The notes below the pieces were generated by a model. That model made no database searches. It was not told the DNA's origin and saw nothing but the letters and a program-made list of their open reading frames with translations. 64,000 nucleotides of DNA from Platanthera guangdongensis (Eukaryota > Streptophyta > Magnoliopsida > Asparagales > Orchidaceae), in assembly GCA_039583875.1 (NCBI GenBank), contig CM077162.1, positions 109,091,808-109,155,807 of the forward strand, given 5' to 3'. Positions 1-11,313 of the stretch are shown one piece after another (within the stretch, counting starts at the first letter, position 1; each line of letters starts with the position of its first letter). The position numbers were made by a program, and so were the translations under genes.

Positions 1-1
1 C

Positions 2-739
2 CCCTTGTCTTGGGTGCAGGATGAGGTCCCCATGGTTTTGGGAGTTGAGTACATTGATGATACTGATGCGGTTATTAGACTGATACAGGACCGCATGCTT
101 GAGGCTCAAAGTCGACAGGCGAAATATAATAATGCAAAGTACCGGATGGTGGAATTTCGAGTGGGTGATAAAGCATTTTTGAAAATCCGGTCGATTCATG
201 GAGTGTCATGGGTACGAGGTGTGAAAAAGCTCAGCCCAAGGTATGTTGGGCCTTACACTGTATTGGAAAGAATTGGCCCTCTGGCCCATCGGTTGGAGTT
301 ACCACCAAATCTAGAGAACCTTCACGACGTGTTCCATGTATCGTCACTTTTAAAGGTGCTGTTGCAGCCTGATCAATATATCAACACCACAGATGGTGCA
401 GTAGCGACTGATAGGTCTGTGCGACTAGAGCCAGTGCGGATTGTAGACAATGAGATGTGGATTTTGTGCCGCAAGAGTGTCCCTTTGGTAAAGGTGCGGT
501 GGTCTAATCATGGGAAGGAGGAGTATACATCAGAGCCGGTGGACTTGATGCAAAAATGCTACCCGAAGCTATTTCATCAAGGTAATTTTAAAAAGCATAT
601 TTTATTTTATTTTATGCTTTTCTCTCCCCATAGCCTTCGGCTGATTTCGGGGATGAAATCTTTTATTTTGTTTATAGGATTTGTAATGTCCCAATTCGCG
701 CTAGGCTCCCCGTGCACGCTTTTGAGTCAGACGAGCTAA
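2..739 (+). pseudogene. pol: Gypsy C: pol C-terminus (integrase end), partial
   Basis: This is the 3' end of a Ty3/gypsy polyprotein whose upstream part lies outside the window. The reading frame is open from base 2. It shows the integrase C-terminal region: an AQSRQAKY helix, then VGDKAFLKI, KLSPRYVGPY and HDVFHVS. A final segment (VPLVKVRWSNHG...YPKLF, ending near base 575) has the layout of the chromodomain-like tail of plant chromoviruses. The natural stop after YPKLF is not present, so the frame runs on through the polypurine region into the LTR and stops at 739; those last ~50 codons are not real protein. The sequence closely resembles the same region of gypsy A at 3595-3990 on the other strand, so C and A belong to related families. 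Family assignment is by motif recognition only. Confidence 0.85.
643..681 (+). promoter_or_regulatory. Gypsy C: hairpin box and polypurine tract region
   Basis: The string TTTCGGGGATGAAAT (about 645-659) lies just upstream of the LTR and can pair TTTC with GAAA around a G-rich loop. Element B has the same box at 31603-31617 and F has a similar one. The sequence from here to 681 is where plus-strand DNA priming would start, but a clean purine run is no longer visible. Confidence 0.55.
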
Positions 740-784
740 TTTGGGCTCATGGAAGTGCTGGCTGCTAGCCTTACAATTATGTAG

Positions 785-1372
785 GGGAGGTGAAGTCAGT
801 CCAGAGAAGGACACGGGTAGCAACACGGGCATGTCCCTACCCGTGTGTGTCCACCCAGGACTCGAGTTGACGACTCGAGTTATTCCAGAGAAGGATACTG
901 GTAATGACACGGGCATGTCACTACCTGTGTGTATGAGGACATGGTACGGACACGGCGTGTCCCTACCCGTATGCGTCGAGTAGAGGTCGATGAAGAGTGT
1001 CCCGAGAAGGATACGGGTAGCGACATGGGCGTGTCCCTACCCGTGTGTCTCCAGCCAGCACTCGAGTCGATTACTTTAGTAGTTCCAGAGAAGAACACGG
1101 GTATGGACACGGGCGTGTCCCTACCAATGTATGTGAGGACATGGTTAGAGACACGAGCTTGTCCCTACCCGTGTGTGTCAAGCAGAACTCGACGAAGCAT
1201 GCCCCGAACAGGACACAGTCAGCAACACGGCCGTGTCACTTGGACACGGGTAGAGACACGAGCGTGTCCCTACCAGTGTTTGTGTATCGAAACGACAGTC
1301 AAACCGCCGCCGACGCTTCGCCTGAGCAGGATATGGGTAAGGACATGGGCGTGTCCCTACCCGTGTAATTTC
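785..1372 (+). repeat. Gypsy C: palindromic box array in U3
   Basis: There are about five imperfect tandem units of 84-130 bp, most starting CC(A/C)GAGAAGG. Each holds one or two nested palindromes: an outer stem such as ACGGGTAG (1013-1020) with CTACCCGT (1037-1044), and an inner GACACGGGCGTGTC box (exact copy at 1106-1119). The array ends immediately before the TATA-like element, which is the position of a U3 enhancer. Pro/Arg-rich reading frames through the array are artefacts of the repeat. Confidence 0.85.
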
Positions 1373-1373
1373 C

Positions 1374-1386
1374 ACATATAAGGGGG
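1374..1386 (+). promoter_or_regulatory. Gypsy C: LTR TATA box
   Basis: CATATAAGGGGG lies directly after the palindrome array and ahead of an AC/CT-rich leader-like sequence (ACCCTAGCC...CATTCATC). It is the most likely core promoter of this LTR. Confidence 0.5.
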
Positions 1387-2189
1387 AAATGAAACCCTAG
1401 CCATTTTCATTCATCATTCCAAGCCCCTTTCTCTAATAAAAATTGCTGGATAGGAGGAAGAAGGTGCTGGAGCAAGTCTTCCTCCTGTGAAGAATCGCCG
1501 CCGCCGAGGAGAAGAAGATGTCGCCGAGAAGAGTGACAAGATCCATGGTCAGAAATGGTGGAAGCACCGGAAATGAGGTAAGCTTCCTCCCCTCTCCCTT
1601 AGCAGTAGATCATTAGTTATTTCCTAGGAGTGATATCGACACAAGAGAGTCTAGATGTGAGAGTAGAAGTTTCCTAGGAAAGGCAATGCTAGGACTTGTG
1701 TTTTAGGGTTTAGAATTCTTCAACCTCTCCCTCCTTCTATGTGATGATGGAGGATGGTTTCATGAAGAAAGGTGTCCTTTTGAGGGTGAATAAGGGAGGA
1801 GGAAGTCTGGAAGTGATTTGGGGAAGACGGCTTGAGAAGGAAGACGAACCGATGTCGTTCGTTCCGCCTTAAGATGTGTGCAGAATCTTTGTTCTGCATG
1901 CAGTGATTTTCTTGTCCATTTTCAAGTGTGATATGGCCAGCACTAGGCTTCCAAAAAACACAAAAGTCAAAGTCCATGAAAATACCTTCCCAATGAGTGG
2001 TTGCACGACTTCAGGTGAAGTCTGTAGCCACGGGAAAGTCTGAACGAAATTGTCGGCTGACAAACTAAGGGTGCAGAAGTAGTGTTCTATTTGCAGCGGA
2101 CTTTAAAGCTGATTTCAAGTGTGTTACTCCCAGATCCGGGATGTGGTCTGAACATGAAATTTGTAACCCATGGAAATACCTTTCCAACA

Positions 2190-2194
2190 AGCGG
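2190..2194. other. Target-site duplication of gypsy A (left)
   Basis: AGCGG here pairs with AGGGG at 48715-48719, one mismatch. Removing 2195-48719 rejoins the C LTR as ...CCAACAAGCGG|TTACACGCC..., which resembles an internal repeat of the same LTR near 1990-2005. Confidence 0.7.
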
Positions 2195-3594
2195 TGTAAG
2201 ACCCCTTTTTTCCTTTTAAACACCGGGGTATTAGGCCAAGAACCGTCGCTTTGCGGTGACACCTTCACGCCCTGAAGGGTCATCACCGCGAAACGCCGAT
2301 TCTGCCGACCGATTCGATCACAGAAAAGCAACAAAAGTAGAGTAAACACAAGTGAGGTAAAAACTCTTATCAAATGTCCACAATAATATCACATCAGAGT
2401 AATAATATCTCCACGAAGGGAGAGTCCACAAAATATATAAATGTACTGAAAATAAGGGCTTAAGCCTGATACACCAAATCCTCACTACATAGTCACTCAA
2501 GCGAAAGTAAAATAAAACACTACTAAGGTCAGGGGCTCACAGTCCCCGCCATCTGAACTCTGGTGCTAAACTACCCCATCTCCAAGCATGCCGACCTGTG
2601 TGGCTGCTCCTCCATGCTGAGCTCCACGATCCCCTAATTGATGTGGTTCAAAAACCGTTAGTCTATAAGACTAAGTCCTATCATCCCCCAACCCTTCCCC
2701 CGTGGCCCCTAGGCACTGAGCAGAGAGGACGAAAGGGGAGGACTTGAAGGTGGAGAGTAATCAAGAAATAGATGGCAGTGGACCTATACTAGCAATTTTA
2801 TAGTGCATGTAACAGTAAAGTAAAGTATGAAAAGTAACCTTAACTTATACGGAAACATACAAGCAAGGGATCTTCTACAGGGCTCCCATCATATAAAGAG
2901 TACCATACCAATTTATACTCTAGAGTGTCGGTTATTAACAACAATATATATATAAAGAATTTAACCCTAATTTATAAATTTGCCCACACAGGCTTATAGA
3001 CCAAGTGGTCGTTTTGCAAGGCCTATTGTATAAGCGTCCCATACCACTTATACAATAAGTGACAGGGGTTTTATACTATGATTATGCTATGACATGCAAG
3101 TGGGTTATGATGCGATCATGCAAGTGCAACTCACCCACCCGACTCTGTGTACACAGACCTTTAGTTCCCCCCTTTCTGGAGCCGAACCTCCCAGGATACC
3201 TCCGTAGTGGCAGACGGAAGCGATGGGTTGGGCCTCGCCCACCTCTAAACCAGTAAAGCACTACCGGTCAGACCTATCGTACGCCTCAATGCTGGTGCTC
3301 AAAGCGGAGCTCCCACGTACACTTGCTGGCTGGCGCACCGGACTTCTGTTGGCGAAGTGCTAGCCACACTTGCCGAGTCAACGTATTGGCGTCGGTGCAT
3401 CGACACTCCTATACCGAAGACCCACCACCTTTACTTTATGCACATGCAACCTTATGTATCAGCACCAAGCAAAAGCTCCCCGGACCATCCCGTCCGTCAC
3501 AAACATCAACCGAGCCAAAGCTCGCCGGGCCATCCTGCCCCTCACAAATATCAATCGAGTCAAACCAACTTCCCGAGACACCGGGGTGTGAAGA
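2195..3594 (-). repeat. Gypsy A: 3' LTR, truncated
   Basis: This segment matches 8175-9033 followed by 45250-45800 over its full length, with scattered differences and a much shorter C run after TGTAAGA. Homology stops near ACCGGGGTGTG (about 3582-3592). There the sequence passes straight into the pol frame at a HNVFHIS motif with no polypurine tract between, so the proximal ~2.9 kb of this LTR is missing. The orphan copy of the missing part is 45800-48714. Confidence 0.8.
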
Positions 3595-6500
3595 AATATG
3601 GAACACGTTGTGTAAACTTTTCATTTTCGGTGGCAACTCCAGCCTATAAGCTAGGGGCCCGATCCGCTCCAGTATCCTATAAGGGCCCATATACCTAGGG
3701 CTGAGCTTCTTCTTCCGACCATGCAACCGTGAAACTCCGTACATGGGCCAAATCTTCAAGAAAACCCGGTCTCCCACCTGAAACTCTACCTGATGGTGTC
3801 GGGCGTCGTAATACTTAGCCTATCGGCTCTGCGCTTCGAGCATTCTGTCCCGTATCAGTCTTACCTGAGCTTCGGTGTCTTCGACAAAATCTGATCCTAA
3901 TACCTTTAGATCCTCGTCCTGAATCCATGAAAGTGGAGTCCTACATCTCCTTCCGTAGAAGGCTTCATAAGGAGCCATCCCTATGCTGGACTGCTAGCTG
4001 TTGTTATGGGAGAACTCGACCAGTGGTAAAAGCTTCTCCAAAGGTTCGTTTTGATCCAGAATACATAGCCTTAGGAGGTCCTCCAATGTTCGGTTGGTGC
4101 GTTACGCCTGCCCATCCGTCTGGGGATGAAATGCTGTGCTGAAGGTCAGCCGCGTGCCTAAGTAAGCATGCATGGATCTCCACTCCCTTGATGTGAACCG
4201 ACCATCTCGATCTGACACGATCGTCCTGGGCACCCCGTGGTAATGAATGAACTGCTCTACGAATCTCCGCACTAGTACCCCAACTGAGTCATCGTTTCTG
4301 ATCGGAATGAATCTGGACACCTTCGTTAGCCGATCGACGATGACCCAAATCGAATCGTTTCCCATCCGTGATCGGGGAAGGCCATGAATGAAATCCATCG
4401 CGATGTCCTAAAATTTCCACTCCGGCACCGGAAGTGGTTGTAGCAATCCCGCAGGGTTTCTGCACTCCGCCTTCACTAGTTGGCATGCCTCGCAATGAGT
4501 CACGAAGTATGTAATGTCCTTCTTCATCCCTGTCCATAACATCATCTTCTTCAAGTCTGTCGTCATCTTGGTGATCCCCGGGTGTATAGAATATCTGTTA
4601 CAATGTATTTCCGCCATGATGTCCTCCCGAATCTGACCTCCTGCGGGTATATAGACCCTGTCTCTGAAATAAATCAATCCATCTCTCAGTGAATAATCTC
4701 CCGTCGAACCCTCCTTCAAGGCTTGGAATATCGGCTCTACCCATGCATCTTTCTTCTGTCTGTCCCGGATGCGGTCCCGAATATCATCTATGGCAACCAT
4801 CGATGCTAGATACTCCATGTGTAGTTCTGGATCATTCTCGGACACTAGGGATATCTGCATATCTCTGAAAGACTAGACTAGCTCCATGGACATCAGTTGT
4901 GGTCCCTTCCCTGAGGTATCTCCTCTCCGGCTCAGAGCATCTACCACCACATTCGCCTTCCCGGGATGGTAGTGCATGGTGTACTGGTAATCCGACAGGA
5001 ACTCCACCCAACATCTTTGTCTGATGTTGTGTTCTTTCTGTGTGTCCACATATTCCAAATTCTTGTGATCTAAGAAGATGTCACAGTGAACCCCGTAGAT
5101 GTAGTGTCACCAAATCTTCAGAGCAAAGATCACTGCACCCATCTCCAGATCATGCACTAGATAGTTCTTCTCATGTATCTTCAGCTGTCGGGAGGCGTAG
5201 GCTATTACGTGCCCATTCTGCATCAGAACGACACCCATCCCCTGGTAGGAGGCATCCGTGTACACCTGGAATCCATCACTTCCCGATGGAAGAGCGAGAA
5301 TGGGAGCCGAGATAAGCCGACTTTTCAACTTCACAAAAGCCGCCTCGCACTGTGGCATCCAAATGAAAGGGGATTCCTTCTTCATCAGGGATGTAAGAGG
5401 GAGTGCAATCCGGGAGAATCCTTCGACGAACTTCCGGTAATATCCGGCAACTCCCAGGAAGCTCCGTACATCAGTGGCTGTCTTCAACGGTGGCCAATCC
5501 TGAACTGCCCGAATATTGGCCCGGGTCTACTGCCAACCCAGCACCGCTGATGATATGACCTAAGAAGGCCACCTCCTTTAGCCAAAACTGGCATTTGCTG
5601 AACTTCGCATACAGTTGGTGTTCCCGTAGCCTCTCTAGAGTTAAAGTCAGGTGTCGTGTATGCTCTTCTTCCATCCTTGAGTAGATGAGGATGTCGTCAA
5701 TAAATATGATGATGAATACATCCAAATACTCCTCGAATACCCTGTTCATGAGGCTTGTAAATGCTGACGATGCATTTGTGAGCCCGAATGGCATCACTGT
5801 AAACTCAAACAGTCCGTACCTACTACTGAAGGTGGTCTTTGGAATGTCCTCTTCTCGAATCCATAGCTGGTAATAACCTGACCTCAAGTCAATTTTCGAG
5901 AAGAAATGCGCTCCTTCTAGTTGATCGAACAACTCATCAATCCGTGGCAGCGGGTATGTATTCCGGACTGTCAGTCTATTCAGCGCTCGATAGTCAATAC
6001 AAAAGCGGAGACTTCCGTCCTTCTTCTTGACGAATAGTACCGGGGCTCCACACGGTGAAGTGCTTGGCCGGACAAACCCTGCCTCTACTAGTTCCTGCAA
6101 CTGACTTCAGAACTCTGTCAACTCTTTCGGGGCCATCCGGTAAGGGGCCCTAGATGCCGGCTTGGCCCCCGACACAAGCTGTGTCTGGAAGTCCTGCTCT
6201 CGGTACGGAGGTATTCCTGGCCGCTTCTCTGGAAAGACGTCAGCAAAATCTCGCACCACCGGGATGTCTGTCACAGACCCCTTGGCCTCCGCCATCTCAA
6301 ATAGAATCTAATAAACCTCCTCTCCCTACAGATGGGCCTTAACGACCTGTACTAAAAATAAGAGTATACGAGAGGCGGGTCTTATACCTTCGATGATAAT
6401 GACAGAGTCCCTGTGCCTCACAGTGATCCTCTTTGCTTGGCAATCAATCGGAGCATGGTTCCAGTGCAACCATGTCATGCCCAGGATCAGCTCGAAGACT

Positions 6501-6734
6501 GGCATCCTTAGGATCGTTGCCGATACTTCAAATGACTTTCCGCCAATCTCCGCCTCCATGTTGTAGTGGCAGAGGTGAATAGATCCGATCCGTCGGGTAG
6601 ATGCACCCTCCTCATCAGGCCCGTGAACCGCTCCACACCTTCCATCCCTTCCACAAAGGCCTCCGACATGAACGAGTGCGAAGCACCCGTGTCGAACAGT
6701 GTATAGGCAGGCTTGCCGCTGATGAAGACTATAC
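3595..6734 (-). pseudogene. pol: Gypsy A: protease-RT-RNase H-integrase
   Basis: Reading right to left on the minus strand: aspartic protease DTGAS (about 6680-6694); a reverse transcriptase with [24 protein letters not shown] and catalytic FIDD (near 5690); RNase H with TDASYQGMG; a zinc-binding integrase N-terminus (HCNRYSIHPG...CEAC); the integrase core MDFIHGLPRS, SDRDGRF and FHPQTDGQ; and the C-terminal barrel KLSPRYMGPY. The frame breaks near 6570 and 5520 and carries stops near 6110, 5105, 4870, 4400, 4100, 3990 and 3825. It ends abruptly at HNVFHIS, where the deletion joins it to the LTR. Several stops look like C-to-T changes (for example Gln or Arg codons). The start follows the proposed 3' splice site at 6735. 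Confidence 0.85.
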
Positions 6735-6863
6735 CTAGGGCGATTAAATGTCTTAGGATTCTATAACGAGATTTTTTTCCTATTTATGCTATCTATTGCA
6801 GTTCTACAAATTTGACAACTGAGAAAGGGAATTCTATTTAAACAATATAACATCTTGGCATAC
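6735..6863 (-). other. Gypsy A: candidate intron between gag and protease
   Basis: On the minus strand the Gag frame reaches GAAG|GTATGC (5' splice site, exon end 6864) and an AT-rich 129-nt stretch ends ATCGCCCTAG|GT (3' site, exon start 6734). Its length is a multiple of three, but it contains an in-frame TAA 8 codons in. Unspliced RNA would therefore end Gag, while splicing leaves an open frame leading directly into the protease DTGAS motif. The flanks resemble the usual uninterrupted gag/protease junction of plant gypsy elements. This is inferred from splice consensus and frame only. F has an intron candidate at the same place. Confidence 0.6.
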
Positions 6864-8010
6864 CTTCTATGACCTGCTCTAGGTTCCGAGGCTGCGCTAG
6901 GTCCAAAGCATACACCTGCTCCCTTTCTTGTCTACGATCCCCACCCTGGTATCCACGTCCTTGTCCACGACCTCGGCCTCCAAGATATTGCGCTGGCTGG
7001 GTAGCCGGTGGTGCTGGTGGGGGTGCCCCCCTCATGGGTCAGTTCCTCCTGATGTGCCCCACCTGATGACAATTGAAGCATTCTGGGGGGATATGTCATT
7101 CCCCCAGGTCTCTGTCCCTCCCGTGTCTAAATAGGTGGTGGTGCCACCACCACTGTCTCCCTTGTCTCCTGTCTTGCCTCCTGATGAGGCTGGTCCTCGA
7201 CCCTCCTCCCTTCCGTGATATGGGCTCGTCTCTGATCGTTCCTTGCTCCTCGACCATGATCCTCCGTTGGCCATTTCCGGCCCTGAGTAGCTTGCCAATC
7301 AGCCTCTATCCTTTTTGTCATCTCTATTATCCGGGAAATAGGCTTGTCGTATACAAACAGTAGAGTCTCCCTCAGCTCCTCTCGCAGGCCCTTATAGAAC
7401 ATTTTGGTATTCCTGCCTCATCTAACTGATAAGAGTCTGCAAACCGGGCAAGATGGTTGAACTCTCGGTGGTACTCCACCACCGTCTTGTTCCCTTGCCT
7501 CAACTTCAAAAATCTATCCTCCAGCTCGTCCCTGACCGACTGTGGAACAAAGTGTTCCAATAGCGCGCCCCTGAAATCCCCCAAAGAAATCTCTGCTACT
7601 TCCTATCCGCAAATGTCGTGTCCAGCGAGGTCTTCCACCATCTCTTTGCATGCGACTCCAGGCAGGAGATCACCAAGGGCACCATCTACTCCCACGGGCA
7701 CCGGATCCCGGTCAGCATCTCATACATAATGTCCAGCCACTCCTCTGTCCGAACGACTGACTCAGTCCCCAAGTAGGATGGGGGAGCAAGTCCTCGGATA
7801 ATGCTCAGCTAGTTGGCCCCCGGGTTTGGCTGCGGAGCCGGAACATGTTGAGCCCTAAAAGCTTCCAAGATGGCTGTCAGAGTTTGTCCCATCTCTGATT
7901 GTAGGAATGGAGTGGGGACCGGTGGAGGTGGTGCAACGTCCGGAGTCTGCTGGGCTTCGCCTTGTGGAGTGGGCTGAGCTGGGGGCTGTAAAACAAACTA
8001 CATTAGTAGG
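6864..8010 (-). pseudogene. gag: Gypsy A: gag
   Basis: This is the capsid/nucleocapsid polyprotein of A, read leftward. A Pro/Gln-rich N-terminus (about 7990-7870) is followed by a retrotransposon Gag core (TEEWLDIMYEML, AKRWWKT, ALLEHFVPQSVRDELEDRFLKLRQG, VVEYHREFNHLARFADS), a basic linker, a nucleocapsid segment (CFNCHQVGH near 7070) and an RG-rich tail (GRGRGQGRGYQGG). The zinc knuckle has lost its last cysteine to a TGA stop. Three further in-frame TAG stops lie near 7815, 7690 and 7605, and a frameshift lies near 7400. It is non-functional. The start codon is uncertain because the N-terminus is eroded. Confidence 0.8.
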
Positions 8011-8160
8011 CAATCGACTCAAACCTAACTAAAGTGGACAATTTACATCTGATCCCTCATATGGGCACACCACTGCTTCCGATGCTTAGTTTGTCCCCAA
8101 ACTAAACTCGCGTGGGGGTGACCCAGGGGTTGTGGACTATTACTTTTTGATCGAGGTTTG

Positions 8161-8173
8161 CCTCTGATACCAC
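8161..8173 (-). other. Gypsy A: primer binding site (tRNA-Met)
   Basis: On the minus strand GTGGTATCAGAGG follows the 5' LTR end (...GTCTTACA) after one base. TGGTATCAGAG is complementary to the 3' end of plant initiator tRNA-Met, the usual primer of plant gypsy and copia elements. It fixes the orientation of A and the LTR edge at 8175. Confidence 0.85.
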
Positions 8174-8174
8174 T

Positions 8175-9033
8175 TGTAAGACCCCCCCCCCCCCCCCCCC
8201 CCCCCCGTTTTCTTTTAAACACCGGGGTCTTAGGCCCAGAACCACTGCTTTGCGGTGACATCTTCACGCCCTGAAGGGTCATCACCGCGAAATGCCGATC
8301 CTGTCGGCGATTCGATCACAGAAAAGCAACAAATGTAGAGTAAATACAAGTGAGGTAAAAACTCTAGCCAAATGTCCACAATAATATCACATCAGAGTAA
8401 TAATATCTCCACGAAGGGAGAGTCCACAAAATATATAAATGTATTGAAAATAAGGGCTTAAGCACGATACACCAAATCCTCACTACATAGTCACTCAAGC
8501 GAAAGCAAAATAAAACACTACTAAGTTCAGGGGCTCACAGTCCCCGACGTCTGAACTTCGATGATAGACTGCCCCATCTCCAAGCTTGCCGACCTGCGGG
8601 GCTGCTGCTCCATGCGGGGCTCCACGATTGCCTAAATGATGTGGTTCGAAAACCGTTAGTCTACAATACTAAGTCCAATCATCCCCCACCCCTTCCCCCG
8701 TGGCCCTTAGGCACCGAGCGGAGAGGAAGAAAGGGGAGGACTTTAAGGAGAAGAGAAATCAAGAAACAGATGCCAACATACCTATACTAGCAATTTTATA
8801 GTACATGTGGCAGTAGAGTAAAGTATGAAAAATAACCTTAACTTATATGGAAACATATAAGCAAGGGATCTTCTACAGGGCTCCCATCGTATAAAGAGTC
8901 TCATACCAATTTATATGATACAGTGTCGGTTATTAACAGTAATATATATATAAAGAATTTAACCTTAATTTATAAACTTACCCACACAAGCTTATAGACC
9001 AAGGGGTCATTTTGCAGGGCCTATTGTATAAGC
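8175..9033 (-). repeat. Gypsy A: 5' LTR, left segment
   Basis: This is a copy of 2195-3030, starting TGTAAGA. A run of 25 C at 8182-8206 replaces the short CCCC of the other LTR. The match breaks off at CTATTGTATAAGC exactly where gypsy B begins and continues at 45250 (ATCCCATACCACTTAT). There is no coding capacity. Confidence 0.85.
9029..9033. other. Target-site duplication of gypsy B (left)
   Basis: TAAGC here and TAAGC at 45245-45249 flank B exactly. The uninterrupted site is seen in the other LTR of A near 3029-3033 (GTATAAGCGTCCCATACC). Confidence 0.9.
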
Positions 9034-9059
9034 TGTAACACCCCAAAATCCAGAAGTGG

Positions 9060-9370
9060 GAAGTGTCCCAGGGCGTGTCCTTCATGGGTGAACGGTCGAC
9101 GAACACAACAGTTGAACTCGGGCGTGTCTGGTGCCGTGTATAGGCACACGGCTTGAGGCACGGGCATGTCACAAGGCCGTGTGAGTCTCAGGTGCTTTTG
9201 AGTTTTTGCAGCCTGAGGAACACGACCACAAACACGACCGTGTTGGTAGGCGTGTCAGGAGACACGACCCATGACACGGGCGTGTCACATGGGCGTGTAC
9301 TGGAGTTGATAAGTCGTTTGAGCACCTCTTAGGGAACACGGCCATGGACACGGGCGTGTCACAGGCTGTG
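9060..9370 (+). repeat. Gypsy B: palindromic boxes in U3
   Basis: Dispersed CACG/CGTG palindromes include an exact GACACGGGCGTGTC at 9347-9360, with related GACACGGGCGTGTCACA near 9275-9295. Exact copies in the other LTR are at 43287-43300 and 43487-43500. The boxes sit in the first 350 bp of the LTR, in the U3 region upstream of the likely promoter. Confidence 0.8.
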
Positions 9371-9924
9371 TCAGGCAAAATTTATGATTTTTGGTGAAAT
9401 CGTGGTCATCCATTCCTTCAGCCTGGATCCAAGGGCTGAGAGGCCTCCCTATCTTCTTAAGGACAAGAATGAGCATGAAAAGCTCATTTGGCTTTTGGCT
9501 TCCTCTTTCTACATTTCTAGAGAGAGGAAGTAGGAGGAGGAGAGGGGGTTGATCACCGGTGGTGTTGTGGTCTGCTGACGAGAGATCCGAGTCCGTCGTT
9601 TCGGAGGAAAATCTCTTATGAGTCATTCGAGCCAGCTTGTAGCTCATGGAACCGAAGCGGTCTTCGATGGTAATGACTTTTCTTCATATCCATGTGAAGG
9701 ATCCCTTTTTGCATATGCACATGATTCCCCCACCAGCAGGTGGTCTCTTATGCGGATCATTGGGTTGATTCATGAAATCACCAAGTGGTTAACATATAGA
9801 TCCGAAAATGAAAGTACGGAATAGGCATGCTGTGTGAAGCCAATCTAGACAGGTTGGTCTGGTTTGGTGATGTTGCATACAAACCAGAGATGACTCCGTG
9901 ATAAACGTGTAGTTTAGGAGTCGA

Positions 9925-10290
9925 CGGATTGGACCTGTGAAGGAAGTAGCAGGAGGAACTGGAGTGGTAGTCCATGAAATATCCATGTCATGCTTGTGCT
10001 ATTGGGTCATACCTATGAAGAAATTAGTAGGAAGTACCAGATTGGATGTCCGGGAAAGGCCTTTTGTGATGCTTGATGTTTAGGTGGTACCTGTGAAGAG
10101 AGTAACAGAAAGTACTGACATGATAAGCCAGAAAAGACCCCTGATATTTGAGATATGCATGGTGTGGTACCTGCAGAAGCAGGAAGTACTGGTATACCCA
10201 TGAAAGACCCGCCGACGTGTGTTCTTTGTGGTGTGGTACCTGTTAAGGCAGGAAGTACTGGTGTGCCCAGGAAAGACCTGTCAATGTTGT
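9925..10290 (+). repeat. Gypsy B: 60-75 bp tandem repeat in LTR
   Basis: About five imperfect units share GTGGTACCTGT...AGGAAGTACTGG followed by CC(A/C)GGAAAGACC. The same array is at about 44065-44425 in the 3' LTR, so it predates the insertion of B. Confidence 0.75.
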
Positions 10291-10742
10291 GCTATAAATG
10301 GGTGTAAGAACATACCCAGGATTTGATACCAAACAGTATCAATGAGACCAACCCGCGCCTTTTATTTAGCCGCGAGTACGTGTTACTCGGTGATGGCAAA
10401 GGCAATTTGAGCAACGGGGGGTGGAGGATCCGACCTGCGCTATGTCCGTCTGACGTGAGACCTGAAAGTGTGGTCTGTTGGAGCGCATAGTGACAGTCAT
10501 AGGCCTTCGAGTCATGTCATAATGGGGGGGCTACGGGCCATCCCGGTGCGTTAAGACTAGAACTCCGGCTGCATGCCCTAGAGTAAATGCTCAAGTGATT
10601 TGTCGTTGAGTTGCGACCGTGATATAGTGGTGGGCAACTGGTTCGCCGGTACACCAAGAATGTGCCCTGAGTGCACGGATCATTGGGCCGCGTGGCTAAC
10701 GATTGTGATGGAATGTATGTGCGTAAGTGCACATTGAATGAG

Positions 10743-10767
10743 CTATATATATATATATATATATATG
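10743..10767. repeat. TA microsatellite in B LTR
   Basis: About twelve TA units here; the other LTR has only about six (near 44885-44898). This is ordinary microsatellite drift. Confidence 0.9.
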
Positions 10768-10952
10768 CTTGTGAAATGCTATGCTTGCAGGGAAGAATAC
10801 CGCTGCCTCGAGAGAAGTGGTAGGGTCGTTATAATTTGGTCAGCGGAATGCTGACCGTTGCCTCTTTTGCCACCCTTGGGTGTCCTGTCCCTGTGCAGGT
10901 GTTGGAGAGCCAAGCGGGACGCTTAAGGGATGAAGTCCTTGTTGTTGCTGCT

Positions 10953-11313
10953 TGTTGAAGTTGATGACCGGGCGGTCTGGCGGTCTGTCTTGGCGGGTTG
11001 AAGACCGCGCGGTCTGGCGGTTTGCCTCAGCCGGCTTGGAGACCGGGCAGTCTGGCGGTCTACCCTGGCATCTCTCTTTCTCTCTGGTGGTAGCCGTGCG
11101 GTTAGCCCTTCTGTCTAACCGCGCGGCTTGTGCGGTTTGTTTTGTATAGTCCGCTTAGTACTGTAAATTTTTAGTCCCACATCTCTTATTTGTATTCTCT
11201 TATCTCTCCTCCACTCTATATAAGGGAGGGCATACCTTTGTAATAGATACCTTTTTCGGATAATAAAGTTTCAGTTAAAACCATTTCGGTTTGTTTTTTG
11301 TTCTGTTCTTACA
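10953..11313 (+). repeat. Copia G: 5' LTR
   Basis: 361 bp, TG...CA. Its first 110 bp holds GC-rich palindromes GACCGGGCGGTC (10966-10977) and GACCGCGCGGTC (11003-11014) and a decayed third copy at 11041. A TATA box (CTATATAAGGG, about 11215-11225) and a short R/U5 follow. Confidence 0.95.

Larger units (their letters stand above)
682..2194 (+). repeat. Gypsy C: 3' LTR, left segment
   Basis: The LTR begins TGTAATGTCCC directly after the pol 3' end and the pre-LTR box. It contains an array of GC-rich palindromes (785-1372), then a TATA-like CATATAAGGGG, then a leader-like stretch. Near 1980-2040 a segment CCAATGAGTGGTTGCACGACTT is echoed by the sequence spanning the break (AACAAGCGG then TTACACGCCTT at 48720). 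That match shows the LTR was cut at 2194 by element A and resumes at 48720. No second LTR of C is in the window, so its age cannot be judged. Confidence 0.8.
9034..10952 (+). repeat. Gypsy B: 5' LTR, left segment
   Basis: This matches 43133-45085, beginning TGTAACACCCCAAAATCC. It lacks about 38 bp present after position 43160 in the other copy and has a longer TA repeat. GC-rich palindromic boxes lie at 9060-9370 and a 60-75 bp tandem repeat lies at 9925-10290. It is cut after CTGCT (948-952 of the 10 kb block) by copia G and resumes at 26767. Confidence 0.88.

Noticed and set aside
785..1372. Regularly repeated palindromes resembling a CRISPR array.
   Set aside because: Spacers are not uniform or unique, the units are imperfect, and the array lies in a plant LTR directly before its promoter.
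929..1381. Arg/Pro/Cys-rich reading frames on both strands, possible small secreted peptides.
   Set aside because: They read straight through the palindromic array in several frames at once; the same peptides appear wherever the box occurs (9169-9378, 15281-15598, 43118-43455).
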